Part shown: one piece after another, positions 1 through 7,647 of the stretch | Layout of the letters: every line of letters starts with the position of its first letter | Numbering within the stretch: the stretch's first letter is position 1 | Assembly: GCF_017571525.1 (NCBI RefSeq) | Contig: NZ_JAGETY010000012.1 | Coordinates: 62,001 to 126,000 of the forward strand | From: Hymenobacter sp. BT559 | GTDB lineage: Bacteria; Bacteroidota; Bacteroidia; Cytophagales; Hymenobacteraceae | Direction: 5' to 3' | Length of the DNA stretch: 64,000 nt | Translations under genes and position numbers: made by a program | The notes under the pieces: generated by a model | What the model saw: only the letters and a program-made list of their open reading frames with translations | What the model was told of the DNA's origin: nothing | Databases searched by the model: none

Positions 1-989
1 GGTGGGTTTTGCTCGAGCTCGCGCACAGTGCTTTCGGGCAGGTCGGCAATTACTTGCGGATTGATAACGGGCAGCTCGTAGTGGTTGGCCGAGATAACCG
101 ACGAGCGGTCGATGTGCGCCGGGCCTTCGATAACCCAGTCGGCCGTTTCCTTTTTCTCGAAGCGGCACTCGTTGCAAATCCACTCTTTTACCTCACCGTA
201 TTCGTCCTTGCGGGCGGTTACGCGTAGCACGTCTTTGCCCTTGTACCACAACGTTACGTGCCCGCTGCACTTCTCGTGCGAGCACTCGCGGTGGGCGTTC
301 ACCGGTTTGGTAAACCATACGCGCTGCTTGAAACGGAAGGTCTTATCGGTGAGCGCGCCCACTGGGCACACGTCAATCACATTGCCGATAAAATCGTTGT
401 CAAGCGCGTTTTCGATGTAGGTGCCGATTTCGGCAGCGTCGCCGCGGCCTAGCACGCCGTGCACGCGGGCGTCAGTCACTTGGTTGGCCGTATACACGCA
501 GCGGTAGCACAGGATGCAGCGCGTCATGTGCAACTGAATGTAGGGGCCGATGTCGATTTTCTCGAATGTGCGGCGCTCTTCCTCATAGCGCGTGGTGCTC
601 ACGCCGTGCTCAAAGGCAAAGTTTTGCAGGTCGCACTCACCCGCTTGGTCGCACACGGGGCAATCGAGCGGGTGGTTGATGAGCAGCATTTCCACAATGC
701 CCTTACGGACATCAAGCACTTGCTGGCTGGTAGTGTTTTCGACCACCATGCCATCTTGCACCGGCGTAATACACGAGGCTACAAGCTTCGGCATAGGGCG
801 CGGGTCTTTGGCCGAGCCAGCAGCTACGCGCACCAAGCAGGCGCGGCACTTCCCGCCGCTGCCCTTCAGGGGCGTGTAGTAGCACATGGCAGGCGGCACC
901 ACGCTGCCCCCAATTTTGCGGGCCGCGTTGAGGATAGTAGTGCCATCGGGCACTTCCACCTCAATTCCGTCGAAGGTTATTTTAGCCAT
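1..989 (-). CDS. nuoG: NADH-quinone oxidoreductase subunit G (partial, runs off left edge)
   Basis: I translated this from the ATG at 989 on the minus strand; about 329 residues are open to the window edge and the C-terminal part is missing. The N-terminus is the ferredoxin-like part of NuoG. A [2Fe-2S] set is visible at C36, C48, C51 and C73 (GGKCRACLV), a His-Cys cluster at H106, C110, C113 and C119 (HPLDCPVCDQAGEC), and a [4Fe-4S] set at C158, C161, C164 and C208 (CILCYRC, CPVGAL). A further Cys group (ECSHEKC, WICNEC) follows, as in molybdopterin-fold NuoG. It belongs to the peripheral arm of complex I and passes electrons from NuoF toward quinone. It lies 45 bases after nuoF in one operon. 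Identity is firm; the true length cannot be seen. Confidence 0.95.
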   Translation of the reverse strand, partial: MAKITFDGIEVEVPDGTTILNAARKIGGSVVPPAMCYYTPLKGSGGKCRACLVRVAAGSAKDPRPMPKLVASCITPVQDGMVVENTTSQQVLDVRKGIVEMLLINHPLDCPVCDQAGECDLQNFAFEHGVSTTRYEEERRTFEKIDIGPYIQLHMTRCILCYRCVYTANQVTDARVHGVLGRGDAAEIGTYIENALDNDFIGNVIDVCPVGALTDKTFRFKQRVWFTKPVNAHRECSHEKCSGHVTLWYKGKDVLRVTARKDEYGEVKEWICNECRFEKKETADWVIEGPAHIDRSSVISANHYELPVINPQVIADLPESTVRELEQNP

Positions 990-1034
990 TATCTTAATCG
1001 AAATACAAATAGTAGGAGGCGTAACCTCTGAAAA

Positions 1035-2372
1035 TTACGCCATTACCAGGTTGCCCCGGTACACAGCGCCGGGCTGGGTCGCCTCTTTGGGGTGCGTCAC
1101 GTGCCACTCAAACTCATCGCGGAAGTGACGCACGGCGGCGGCTACCGGCCACGCGGCAGCTTCGCCAAGCGGGCAGATGGTATTGCCTTCAATCTGCTTA
1201 GCTACGCTCACAATCAAGTCAATGTCGTGCATCGAGCCGTGGCCATGTTCGAGGCGGTGCAGCACTTTTTCAAGCCAGCCGGTGCCTTCGCGGCAGGGCG
1301 AGCACTGGCCGCAGCTTTCGTGGTGGTAAAAGCGCGAGAAATTCCAGGTGTTTTTCACGATGCACGTCGTTTCGTCCATCGCAATAAAGCCACCCGACCC
1401 TAGCATAGTGCCCGTCACGAAGCCCCCATCGCTAAGCGACTCGTAGGTCATGAGGCGCGGCTCGCCAGCGGCCGTTTTTAGAATCAACTCTTTAGGGAGA
1501 ATTGGTACTGAGGAGCCACCGGCTACTACAGCCTTCAATTCACGGCCTTTCCAGATACCGCCGCAGTATTCATCAGAGTAGATAAACTCCTCTACCGGCA
1601 CCCCTAGCTCTAGCTCGTAGATGCCGGGCTTATTGAGGTGGCCGCAAGCTGAAAACAGCTTGGTGCCGGTGCTACGGCCCACGCCAATCTTCGCATACTC
1701 ATCGCCACCCATGTTCAGGATGGGCACCACGGCCGCAATACTCTCCACGTTGTTTACCACCGTGGGGCGAGCATAAAGACCCTGCACGGCCGGAAACGGC
1801 GGCTTGTTGCGCGGGTTGCCACGCTTGCCTTCCAATGACTCTAGTAGAGCAGTCTCTTCACCGCAGATATAAGCGCCCCCACCGGGGTGCACGTGCAAAT
1901 CAAGCGAATAGCCCGAGCCTTGGATGTTTTCTCCCAGGAAGCCCGCAGCGTAAGCCTCGGCAATAGCTTTCTCTAGAATACGCAGCACGTACAACAACTC
2001 GCCCCGGATGTATATATAGCTGGTGCGAGCCCCTAGCGCGTAGCTGCCCGCAATCATGCCCTCGATGAGCAGGTGCGGCAGCTTCGACATCAGGTAGCGG
2101 TCCTTAAACGTGCCGGGCTCCGACTCGTCGGCGTTGCAGACGAGGTAGCGCGGCACGCCTTCGGGCTTAGCCAGGAAGCTCCACTTCATGCCGGTAGGGA
2201 AGCCCGCGCCGCCGCGCCCGCGCAGGCCCGACTTTTTCACTTCTTCAACTACCTCTTCGGGCGTCATTTTCAGCGCCTTCTCTACGGCGCGGTAGCCGCC
2301 ATGCTTGCGATAAACGGCGAAGGTTTCAATGCCTTCAACGTTGACGTGTTCGGTTAATAGCTTGCGTCCCAT
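1035..2372 (-). CDS. nuoF: NADH-quinone oxidoreductase subunit F (NADH/FMN-binding)
   Basis: This 445-residue protein is the NADH-oxidising flavoprotein of complex I, at the tip of the cytoplasmic arm. A glycine-rich NADH/FMN site (GLRGRGGAGFPTG) sits near residues 49-61, and an ICGEETALLESLEG stretch of the FMN fold follows. Near residues 352-398 are the four Cys of the N3 [4Fe-4S] cluster (ESCGQCSPCREG and later NTICPLG). Length is normal for NuoF. It is followed after 45 bases by nuoG and preceded after 19 bases by nuoE, so it is read as part of the nuo operon. No anomaly seen. Confidence 0.97.
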   Translation of the reverse strand: MGRKLLTEHVNVEGIETFAVYRKHGGYRAVEKALKMTPEEVVEEVKKSGLRGRGGAGFPTGMKWSFLAKPEGVPRYLVCNADESEPGTFKDRYLMSKLPHLLIEGMIAGSYALGARTSYIYIRGELLYVLRILEKAIAEAYAAGFLGENIQGSGYSLDLHVHPGGGAYICGEETALLESLEGKRGNPRNKPPFPAVQGLYARPTVVNNVESIAAVVPILNMGGDEYAKIGVGRSTGTKLFSACGHLNKPGIYELELGVPVEEFIYSDEYCGGIWKGRELKAVVAGGSSVPILPKELILKTAAGEPRLMTYESLSDGGFVTGTMLGSGGFIAMDETTCIVKNTWNFSRFYHHESCGQCSPCREGTGWLEKVLHRLEHGHGSMHDIDLIVSVAKQIEGNTICPLGEAAAWPVAAAVRHFRDEFEWHVTHPKEATQPGAVYRGNLVMA

Positions 2373-2391
2373 AATCTTAACCTATTCGCTG

Positions 2392-2976
2392 TTAGTTATT
2401 TTGCAGTGAGGTGGGCAAGCCATTTTCTTCCCAGGGTAGTATGGGCCGATGCACCATACCCTTGAGCTCGGTCAGCATGGCATTTACATTCTCCTCGGTA
2501 TCGAGCGACTCGTAGTATTTCTCACGCACCTGCACCACTGGGGCAAAGCCGCAGGCTGCCAGGCACTCCACTTCCTTTAAAGTGAAAAGACCATCGGGCG
2601 AGTTGCCGCCAACTTTGGCTCCGGTGAGGCGCTCCAGGTGGGCCGTCAGTTCATCAGAGCCGCGCAACATGCACGGACCAGTGCGGCAGATTTCAATAAC
2701 ATGCTTTCCTACCGGCTTGAGGTTGAACATGGTGTAGAACGTACTCACCTCGTATACTTCAATCGGCCGCAGGTCTAGCGTTTCGGCCACCAGGTCTTGC
2801 ACCTCGGGGCTTACCCAGCCGCCAAACTCGGCCTGCGCGATGTGGAGCACAGGTAGTAGGGCCGACTTGCGGCGGTCGTCGGGGTAATGCGTGAGTAGGC
2901 GCTTAATCTCCGCCTGGGCGGCGGGCGAAAACTGGGGTTTGGCAGCGGTAGTCGGCTCCATATCAGGTACTTTCAA
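2392..2976 (-). CDS. nuoE: NADH-quinone oxidoreductase subunit E (24 kDa, 2Fe-2S)
   Basis: A 194-residue thioredoxin-fold subunit that pairs with NuoF in the NADH dehydrogenase module. The four Cys of the N1a [2Fe-2S] cluster are present in the two usual pairs: CRTGPC near residues 97-102 and CLAAC near 138-142. An N-terminal helical bundle with the YPDDRRKSALLPVLH motif precedes it. A second in-frame ATG a few codons downstream (MEPTT) could be the real start, because the first ATG lies only 8 bases beyond the nuoD stop. It sits between nuoD and nuoF in the operon. Confidence 0.95.
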   Translation of the reverse strand: MKVPDMEPTTAAKPQFSPAAQAEIKRLLTHYPDDRRKSALLPVLHIAQAEFGGWVSPEVQDLVAETLDLRPIEVYEVSTFYTMFNLKPVGKHVIEICRTGPCMLRGSDELTAHLERLTGAKVGGNSPDGLFTLKEVECLAACGFAPVVQVREKYYESLDTEENVNAMLTELKGMVHRPILPWEENGLPTSLQNN

Positions 2977-2984
2977 CTTTAAAA

Positions 2985-4247
2985 CTAGGCGTCCAGCTCG
3001 CCGGCAATCACATTCATCGACGACAAAATCACGATGGCATCCGAGAGGCTCGTGCCCACCACCATTTCCGAATAGGCTTGGTAGTAGATGAAGCAGGGCC
3101 GACGGAAGTGCAGGCGGTAAGGGGTGCGGCCGCCATCGGAGATAAGGTAGAACCCTAGCTCGCCATTACCGCCTTCCACTGAGTGGTACACTTCACCAAC
3201 CGGCGCGTCGATTTCGCCCATGATGATTTTGAAGTGGTAAATCAACGCCTCCATGTTTTTATACACGGCCTGCTTGGGAGGCAGGTAGTAGTGCGGCGCA
3301 TCGGCGTGGAAAGGGCCATCGGGCAGCTTGTCAAGTGCCTGATTGATAATGCGCAGGCTCTGCCAAATCTCCTCGTTGCGCACCAAGAAACGGTCATAGG
3401 TATCGCCGTTGGTGCCCACCGGGATGTCGAACTCGAAGTCTTCGTAAGAAGAGTAAGGGTTCATTACCCGCACGTCGTAGTCGACGCCCGCAGCCCGCAG
3501 GTTGGGGCCGGTGAAACCGTAGTTCAACGCCTTTTCCGCCGAGATAGGGCCCACGTTTACCACGCGGTCCATGAATATGCGGTTGCGGTTAAACATGGCC
3601 TCGAACTCCTTCATCACGGGCGGAAATTCCTTCAGCCACTTGCGTAGCTTTTCGAGTGCTACCGGCGAGAAGTCGCGCTCCATGCCGCCGACGCGGCCCA
3701 TGTTGGTGGTAAGGCGCGAGCCGCAGACTTCTTCGTAAATCTCGTAAATCTTCTCTCGCTCCTGAAATACGTAGAGGAAGCCGGTGAAAGCGCCCGTATC
3801 TACGCCCAAGATAGAATTACAGATGAGGTGGTCGGCGATACGCGCCAACTCCATCATAATCACGCGCATATATTGCGCGCGCTTCGGCACCGTGATGCCG
3901 AGCAGCTTCTCTACCGTCATGTGCCAGCCCATATTGTTGATGGGCGACGAGCAGTAGTTCATGCGGTCGGTGAGCGGCGTAATCTGATAGAATGGCCGCC
4001 GCTCGGCGATTTTTTCAAACGCGCGGTGGATGTAGCCGATAGTGGGCACACCCGACACAATGCGCTCGCCATCCATTTGCAGGATGTTCTGAAAAATACC
4101 GTGCGTAGCTGGGTGCGTCGGACCCAGATTGAGGGTCGTCAGCTCCTGGGAGAAGTCGTTGAGCGTGGGCACAAGCTGGCCGCTCTGCTGCTCCTTTGCT
4201 TCTTCAATAATGCGATGCGTCCCTTCGAGGGTGTCGTTTACTGCCAT
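2985..4247 (-). CDS. nuoD: NADH-quinone oxidoreductase subunit D (49 kDa)
   Basis: A 420-residue NuoD, the hydrogenase-large-subunit-like protein that with NuoB forms the quinone-binding site of complex I. The GPTHPATHG motif near residues 42-50, RMNYCSSPINN near 92, and GRVGGMERDFSP near 187 are family landmarks. The C-terminus ends ELDA where many NuoD end in DR, a mild variation. The N-terminus has about 35 extra polar residues before the conserved core. It is separated from upstream nuoC by 120 bases that hold a degenerate inverted repeat, an unusually wide gap inside this operon. Confidence 0.96.
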   Translation of the reverse strand: MAVNDTLEGTHRIIEEAKEQQSGQLVPTLNDFSQELTTLNLGPTHPATHGIFQNILQMDGERIVSGVPTIGYIHRAFEKIAERRPFYQITPLTDRMNYCSSPINNMGWHMTVEKLLGITVPKRAQYMRVIMMELARIADHLICNSILGVDTGAFTGFLYVFQEREKIYEIYEEVCGSRLTTNMGRVGGMERDFSPVALEKLRKWLKEFPPVMKEFEAMFNRNRIFMDRVVNVGPISAEKALNYGFTGPNLRAAGVDYDVRVMNPYSSYEDFEFDIPVGTNGDTYDRFLVRNEEIWQSLRIINQALDKLPDGPFHADAPHYYLPPKQAVYKNMEALIYHFKIIMGEIDAPVGEVYHSVEGGNGELGFYLISDGGRTPYRLHFRRPCFIYYQAYSEMVVGTSLSDAIVILSSMNVIAGELDA

Positions 4248-4257
4248 TTTATATTGT

Positions 4258-4361
4258 CATCCTAAGTGCAGCCAATGACTTTATCACGTCCGGGCCGCTA
4301 GGGTACTGTTTCCGGCGAAGGCTATCGTGATAAGATGCTTCCTTCGTCAGCATGACACTTC
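4258..4361. repeat. Degenerate REP-like inverted repeat between nuoC and nuoD
   Basis: The left arm starts TGTCATCCTAAGTGC and includes TTTATCACG. The right arm read on the other strand starts TGTCATGCTGACGAAGG and includes TTATCACG. The loop contains GCCGCTAGGGTA, which is also in the loop of the hairpin at 27989-28080. It therefore looks like a decayed member of the same family, and it lies inside the nuo operon. Confidence 0.6.
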
Positions 4362-4367
4362 TAAAAA

Positions 4368-4937
4368 TTACCGACCAAAAAACAGGTCGGTTTTGTCTTC
4401 GCGGGTGCCATCTTCAAGGGGGTACTGCCGGCGCATGGGATGATAATCCATGTCTTCCACATTGAGAATGCGGCGCAGGTTGGGGTGCCCGGTGAAGATG
4501 ATGCCGAAGAAGTCGTAGGCCTCACGCTCCATCCAGTTGGCGGTGGCGTAGAGGTCGGTGAGTGTGGGCACCACCGGGTCGGCCAGGGGGAAGAAAATCT
4601 TGATGCGCAGCCGGATATTGTGCACCAGGCTGTGCAGGTGATAAATCATCCCGAGCTCCTGGTTAAGGTTCTCGGGATAATGAATACCGCACATGGTCGT
4701 CAGGAAGCGAAACTTAAGCGTTTCATCCTGCTGCAAGCCGGCCACGATACCGTGGATGTGCTCGCGCTTAGTGGTTACCGTAAGCAAGCCGTAAGGCTCC
4801 TGCACATCCGTAAACGTGGCTTCGCCAAACAGGCTGTGCAGCAGGGCTAGCACCTGCGCATTTTGCTGAGCGGTAGGGTCTAGGGCGGCAGCAGTTTCCT
4901 GGGCGGCAGTTGATTCTTCTTTGGTCGGGTCAGCCAT
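4368..4937 (-). CDS. nuoC: NADH-quinone oxidoreductase subunit C (30 kDa)
   Basis: A 189-residue NuoC, a peripheral-arm subunit between the NADH module and the membrane arm. The family core is seen near residues 125-185: WMEREAYDFFGIIFTGHPNL followed by RRQYPLEDGTREDKTDLFFGR at the C-terminus. The first 30 residues are Ala/Glu/Thr-rich and poorly conserved. It is not fused to NuoD, unlike the enterobacterial NuoCD. Inverted repeats flank it on both sides (4258-4361 and 4957-5019). Confidence 0.95.
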   Translation of the reverse strand: MADPTKEESTAAQETAAALDPTAQQNAQVLALLHSLFGEATFTDVQEPYGLLTVTTKREHIHGIVAGLQQDETLKFRFLTTMCGIHYPENLNQELGMIYHLHSLVHNIRLRIKIFFPLADPVVPTLTDLYATANWMEREAYDFFGIIFTGHPNLRRILNVEDMDYHPMRRQYPLEDGTREDKTDLFFGR

Positions 4938-4956
4938 ATTTAAGCTGTCAGCTTAT

Positions 4957-5019
4957 AGCTGTTAGCTGTTAGCTTTTTACTGAAACACTTCAAAGGCAAG
5001 AAGCTAACAGCTAACAGCT
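4957..5019. repeat. Perfect 19-bp inverted repeat with internal AGCTGTT units between nuoB and nuoC
   Basis: The left arm at 4957-4975 (AGCTGTTAGCTGTTAGCTT) is the exact reverse complement of 5001-5019, with a 25-base loop. Each arm is itself two copies of an AGCTGTT-type unit, and looser copies continue outward on both sides. It is in the nuoB-nuoC gap. It could act as a transcript stabiliser or attenuator. No U-tract follows, so it is not a standard terminator. Confidence 0.75.
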
Positions 5020-5038
5020 AAAGGCTAGCAGCTCTAAA

Positions 5039-5596
5039 TTACTTGATATTATAAGAGGCTAGCAGAGCCTGGTACTCAGGCGAGTTGCGGCGGCGGATGC
5101 TTTCGTTTTTGGCGAGGTCCTGAATGCGCATCAGGCCATCGAGCACTTGCTCGGGGCGGGGTGGGCAGCCAGGAATGTATACATCGACCGGAATGATGCG
5201 GTCGATGCCTTGCAGCACCGAGTAGCTGTCGAAGATACCACCCGAGCAAGCGCAGGCGCCCATAGCCAGTACCCAGCGGGGCTCGGCCATTTGCTCGTAC
5301 ACTTGCTTCACAATGGGGGCCATTTTCTTGGCGATGGTACCCATCACCATCAGCAGGTCGGCCTGGCGGGGCGAAAAGCTGGGGCGCTCGGACCCAAAGC
5401 GCGAGATATCGTAGTGCGCGCCCATAGTAGCCATGAACTCGATGCCGCAGCACGAGGTAGCAAAGGGCAAGGGCCACAGCGAATTGGCGCGGGCAATGCC
5501 CACCACCTTTTCGAGCGAGGTAGCAAAGAAACCAGCACCTTCAACGCCCTCGGGGGCCGGCACGGTTTTGATTTCGGGAACGCGGGTATCAACCAT
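5039..5596 (-). CDS. nuoB: NADH-quinone oxidoreductase subunit B (N2 cluster)
   Basis: A 185-residue NuoB, which carries the N2 [4Fe-4S] cluster that hands electrons to quinone. The tandem Cys pair is present in ATSCCGIEFMAT near residues 47-52, with the further ligands in GACACSGGIFDSY near 114 and PGCPPRPEQVL near 144. Length and motifs are typical. It starts 14 bases after the nuoA stop, so the two are translated from one message. Confidence 0.97.
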   Translation of the reverse strand: MVDTRVPEIKTVPAPEGVEGAGFFATSLEKVVGIARANSLWPLPFATSCCGIEFMATMGAHYDISRFGSERPSFSPRQADLLMVMGTIAKKMAPIVKQVYEQMAEPRWVLAMGACACSGGIFDSYSVLQGIDRIIPVDVYIPGCPPRPEQVLDGLMRIQDLAKNESIRRRNSPEYQALLASYNIK

Positions 5597-5610
5597 GATA
5601 ATAAGTCAGT

Positions 5611-6069
5611 TTAAGCAGCCTGCGCAGCGATTGCGGGCTGTTTTTCCAACACCGGTTTCGCCGCGAAAGTTTGGCTAGGCACGGCTTCGTTCCAGCGCAG
5701 AATGCCTTTCTTGATAACGTAGCCGAAGCCCGCCATGAGCAGGGTCATGAAGATGAACATCTCCACAAACCCGGCGGTGCCGAGCTGGCGGAAGTTCACG
5801 GCCCAGGGGTACATGAAAATTACCTCCACGTCAAAAAGCACGAAGAGGATGGCCGTGAGGAAATACTTCACCGAGATGGGCGTGCGGGCGTTGCCCACAC
5901 TCTCGATGCCGCACTCAAAAGAGGCGTCTTTGACGCGGCTGTGGCGCTTGGGGCCTACAAGGTGCGACACGACCATGGCAAAAGCCACAAAAGCCACGGC
6001 TAGCCCAAACTGAATAAGAATGGGCAGGTAGTCGCTGGGCTGATACGAGGAATTAATGGCAAGAAGCAT
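5611..6069 (-). CDS. nuoA: NADH-quinone oxidoreductase subunit A
   Basis: A 152-residue integral membrane subunit of complex I and the first gene of the operon here. Three hydrophobic helices are visible (about residues 15-35, 68-90 and 98-120), with the conserved FECGIESVGNAR and FLTAILFVLFDVEVIFMYPW segments between and in them. The C-terminal 30 residues are Ala-rich and variable. A matching promoter lies about 45 bases upstream. Confidence 0.95.
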   Translation of the reverse strand: MLLAINSSYQPSDYLPILIQFGLAVAFVAFAMVVSHLVGPKRHSRVKDASFECGIESVGNARTPISVKYFLTAILFVLFDVEVIFMYPWAVNFRQLGTAGFVEMFIFMTLLMAGFGYVIKKGILRWNEAVPSQTFAAKPVLEKQPAIAAQAA

Positions 6070-6112
6070 AGGACTCAGCTAGTTAGGTAGCGGGCACACT
6101 GGCGCGGACAAG

Positions 6113-6147
6113 CAAAGGTACACCTGAGCCGGTTTGAGCGAAAGCGA
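6113..6147 (-). promoter_or_regulatory. Bacteroidota-type promoter of the nuo operon
   Basis: On the minus strand a perfect TACCTTTG -7 element occupies 6120-6113. A TTTCG resembling the -33 TTTG box lies upstream near 6143 with a spacer close to 19 bases. The nuoA ATG is about 43 bases downstream of the -7 box. Assigned by match to the known consensus only. Confidence 0.55.
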
Positions 6148-6165
6148 AAAGTAGCCCGTTACGGC

Positions 6166-6840
6166 CTATCGTGGGGTTTCGGTGGGCTGCGGAGCCACGC
6201 TAGGGGCTCCCGGCTCGCCCGTGGGTTGGCCATTCATCGCCCCATCGAGGTTGCCGCCGTTGAAATAATTCTCGGTGAAAATGCGGTACCGGTCGAAGAT
6301 GGAGCGCACTGAGCGCACCAGCACATATTCGCCCTTGATGCCCTCGGGCACGGTTACGCCCGAGGCATAGCCATTCCAGATAGCATTATCGGTTTTAGTA
6401 TCAATGAGGGTCACCATCAGGGTGCCGTCGAGCATGAGTAGGCGGGTTTGCTGGTACGCATGACGCTGCTCTTCGGGCGTCTCCTCATCTTCGGCTTCAT
6501 TATTTTTCACCCAGCGGGTGATGTCTTCCTGCACAAAGCCGGGAAAGCGCATATCGCCCTCAAAAAGCTTGTAGCTCACCATCAGGTCGGGGTTGCGGCG
6601 CGAAAACTTGTAGCCTTGCAGGCGCAGGCGCTGCCGGATGGCGTCGCGCAGGGCCTCGCTGAGGCGAGTGCTGTCGGCAGCTAGCCCGTTGCCGCTCAAA
6701 AAACCATAGGTGCGATAGTGGCGAAAGCGGCCCCGGTAGCTGTAGCTCGACTCAATACGGGCATCGCGGGAAGTGAGGCAGCTGGAGAGCAAGCCGAGGC
6801 TCAACAGGCAGATAAGCTGGAGGGTAGCAGTAACTTTCAT
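6166..6840 (-). CDS. DUF4136-like lipoprotein
   Basis: A 224-residue predicted lipoprotein. Residues 1-20 form a signal peptide ending in the lipobox LSSC with Cys21. The mature part (about 27-190) looks like DUF4136: an early YRTYGFL strand, a helix DAIRQRLRLQGYKF, then a D-rich GTLMVTLIDTKTDNAIWNGYASG strand pair. That family is usually periplasmic and outer-membrane anchored, and its biochemical role is unknown. The last 25 residues are Pro/Gly-rich. It is divergent from the Uma2 gene and about 100 bases upstream of nuoA, with its own orientation-matched gap. Confidence 0.7.
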   Translation of the reverse strand: MKVTATLQLICLLSLGLLSSCLTSRDARIESSYSYRGRFRHYRTYGFLSGNGLAADSTRLSEALRDAIRQRLRLQGYKFSRRNPDLMVSYKLFEGDMRFPGFVQEDITRWVKNNEAEDEETPEEQRHAYQQTRLLMLDGTLMVTLIDTKTDNAIWNGYASGVTVPEGIKGEYVLVRSVRSIFDRYRIFTENYFNGGNLDGAMNGQPTGEPGAPSVAPQPTETPR

Positions 6841-6983
6841 AGTAGGTAAGGAGGGAATTCTTTGAATTCTCTAAGCTACGCTAAGAATTTTACTTTTTAT
6901 CTACTGCTCAGCTTATTAAGCCCGCCTGCTAGCCTGGCCGGCCCAGGAGCCAGTATATTTGGCTAGTATTAAACCGCAAGCAC

Positions 6984-7586
6984 ATGGGCCGGCCTGAGCA
7001 GCAAAAGCAGTATACCGCCGACGACTACTTCGCGCTGGAAGCGCAAAGCGAGGTGCGGCACGAGTTTTTTGAGGGGGAAATTTTCGCGATGGCGGGCGCT
7101 AGCATCGCGCACAATACAATTGTTGGCAATTTTTACATCATGCTACGGCAAAGCTTACGCGGTAAAAATTGCCGGGTGCAGCTAGAGGCCGTGCGGCTGG
7201 CGGTAGAAGAAGGCCGCCACTATACCTACCCCGACGTAATGGTAAGCTGCGACCCGGCCGACCAGCGCGAAAGCCAACAGCTGCGCAACCCGGTGCTGAT
7301 TGTAGAAGTGCTGTCGCCCTCCACCGAAGCCTACGACCGGGGCTTGAAATTCAACCAGTACAAGAAGCTGCCAAGCCTGCGGCACTACCTGCTTGTATCG
7401 CAGACTACGTGGCTCGTGGAGTGGTACCAGCTAACTGAGCATCGCGCGTGGGCGCACACCGCCCTGGCCGAAGCAGAGGACACTTTAGCTATTCCAGAGT
7501 TGGGCCTGACCATGACGCTGGCCGACGTGTATGAAGAAGCTGGAGTGGCACCCTTGAAGCTGAACTTCGGCTCGGAAGGGCAATAA
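6984..7586 (+). CDS. Uma2-family (DUF820) PD-(D/E)XK-fold protein
   Basis: A 200-residue Uma2/DUF820 protein. The core reads YTADDYFALEAQSEVRHEFFEGEI at the N-terminus, then YPDVMVSC near residue 76-83 and VLIVEVLSPSTEAYDRG near 98-114, where the Asp and Glu-x-Val of a restriction-endonuclease-like fold sit, followed by YLLVSQ. The family is annotated as putative endonuclease and is abundant in Cyanobacteria and Hymenobacter, but its function is not established. It stands alone and has no toxin-antitoxin or restriction partner beside it. Confidence 0.8.
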   Translation: MGRPEQQKQYTADDYFALEAQSEVRHEFFEGEIFAMAGASIAHNTIVGNFYIMLRQSLRGKNCRVQLEAVRLAVEEGRHYTYPDVMVSCDPADQRESQQLRNPVLIVEVLSPSTEAYDRGLKFNQYKKLPSLRHYLLVSQTTWLVEWYQLTEHRAWAHTALAEAEDTLAIPELGLTMTLADVYEEAGVAPLKLNFGSEGQ

Positions 7587-7647
7587 GCTCTTCGCTTAAA
7601 GGCTTTACCGCTGGCAAGTGCCCTAGCGCTGTAGCATAAGCGCTTGG

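Noticed and set aside
6984..7586. Uma2 protein as part of a restriction or toxin system
   Set aside because: It stands alone between a lipoprotein gene and an ABC exporter; no methylase, specificity subunit or antitoxin is present.
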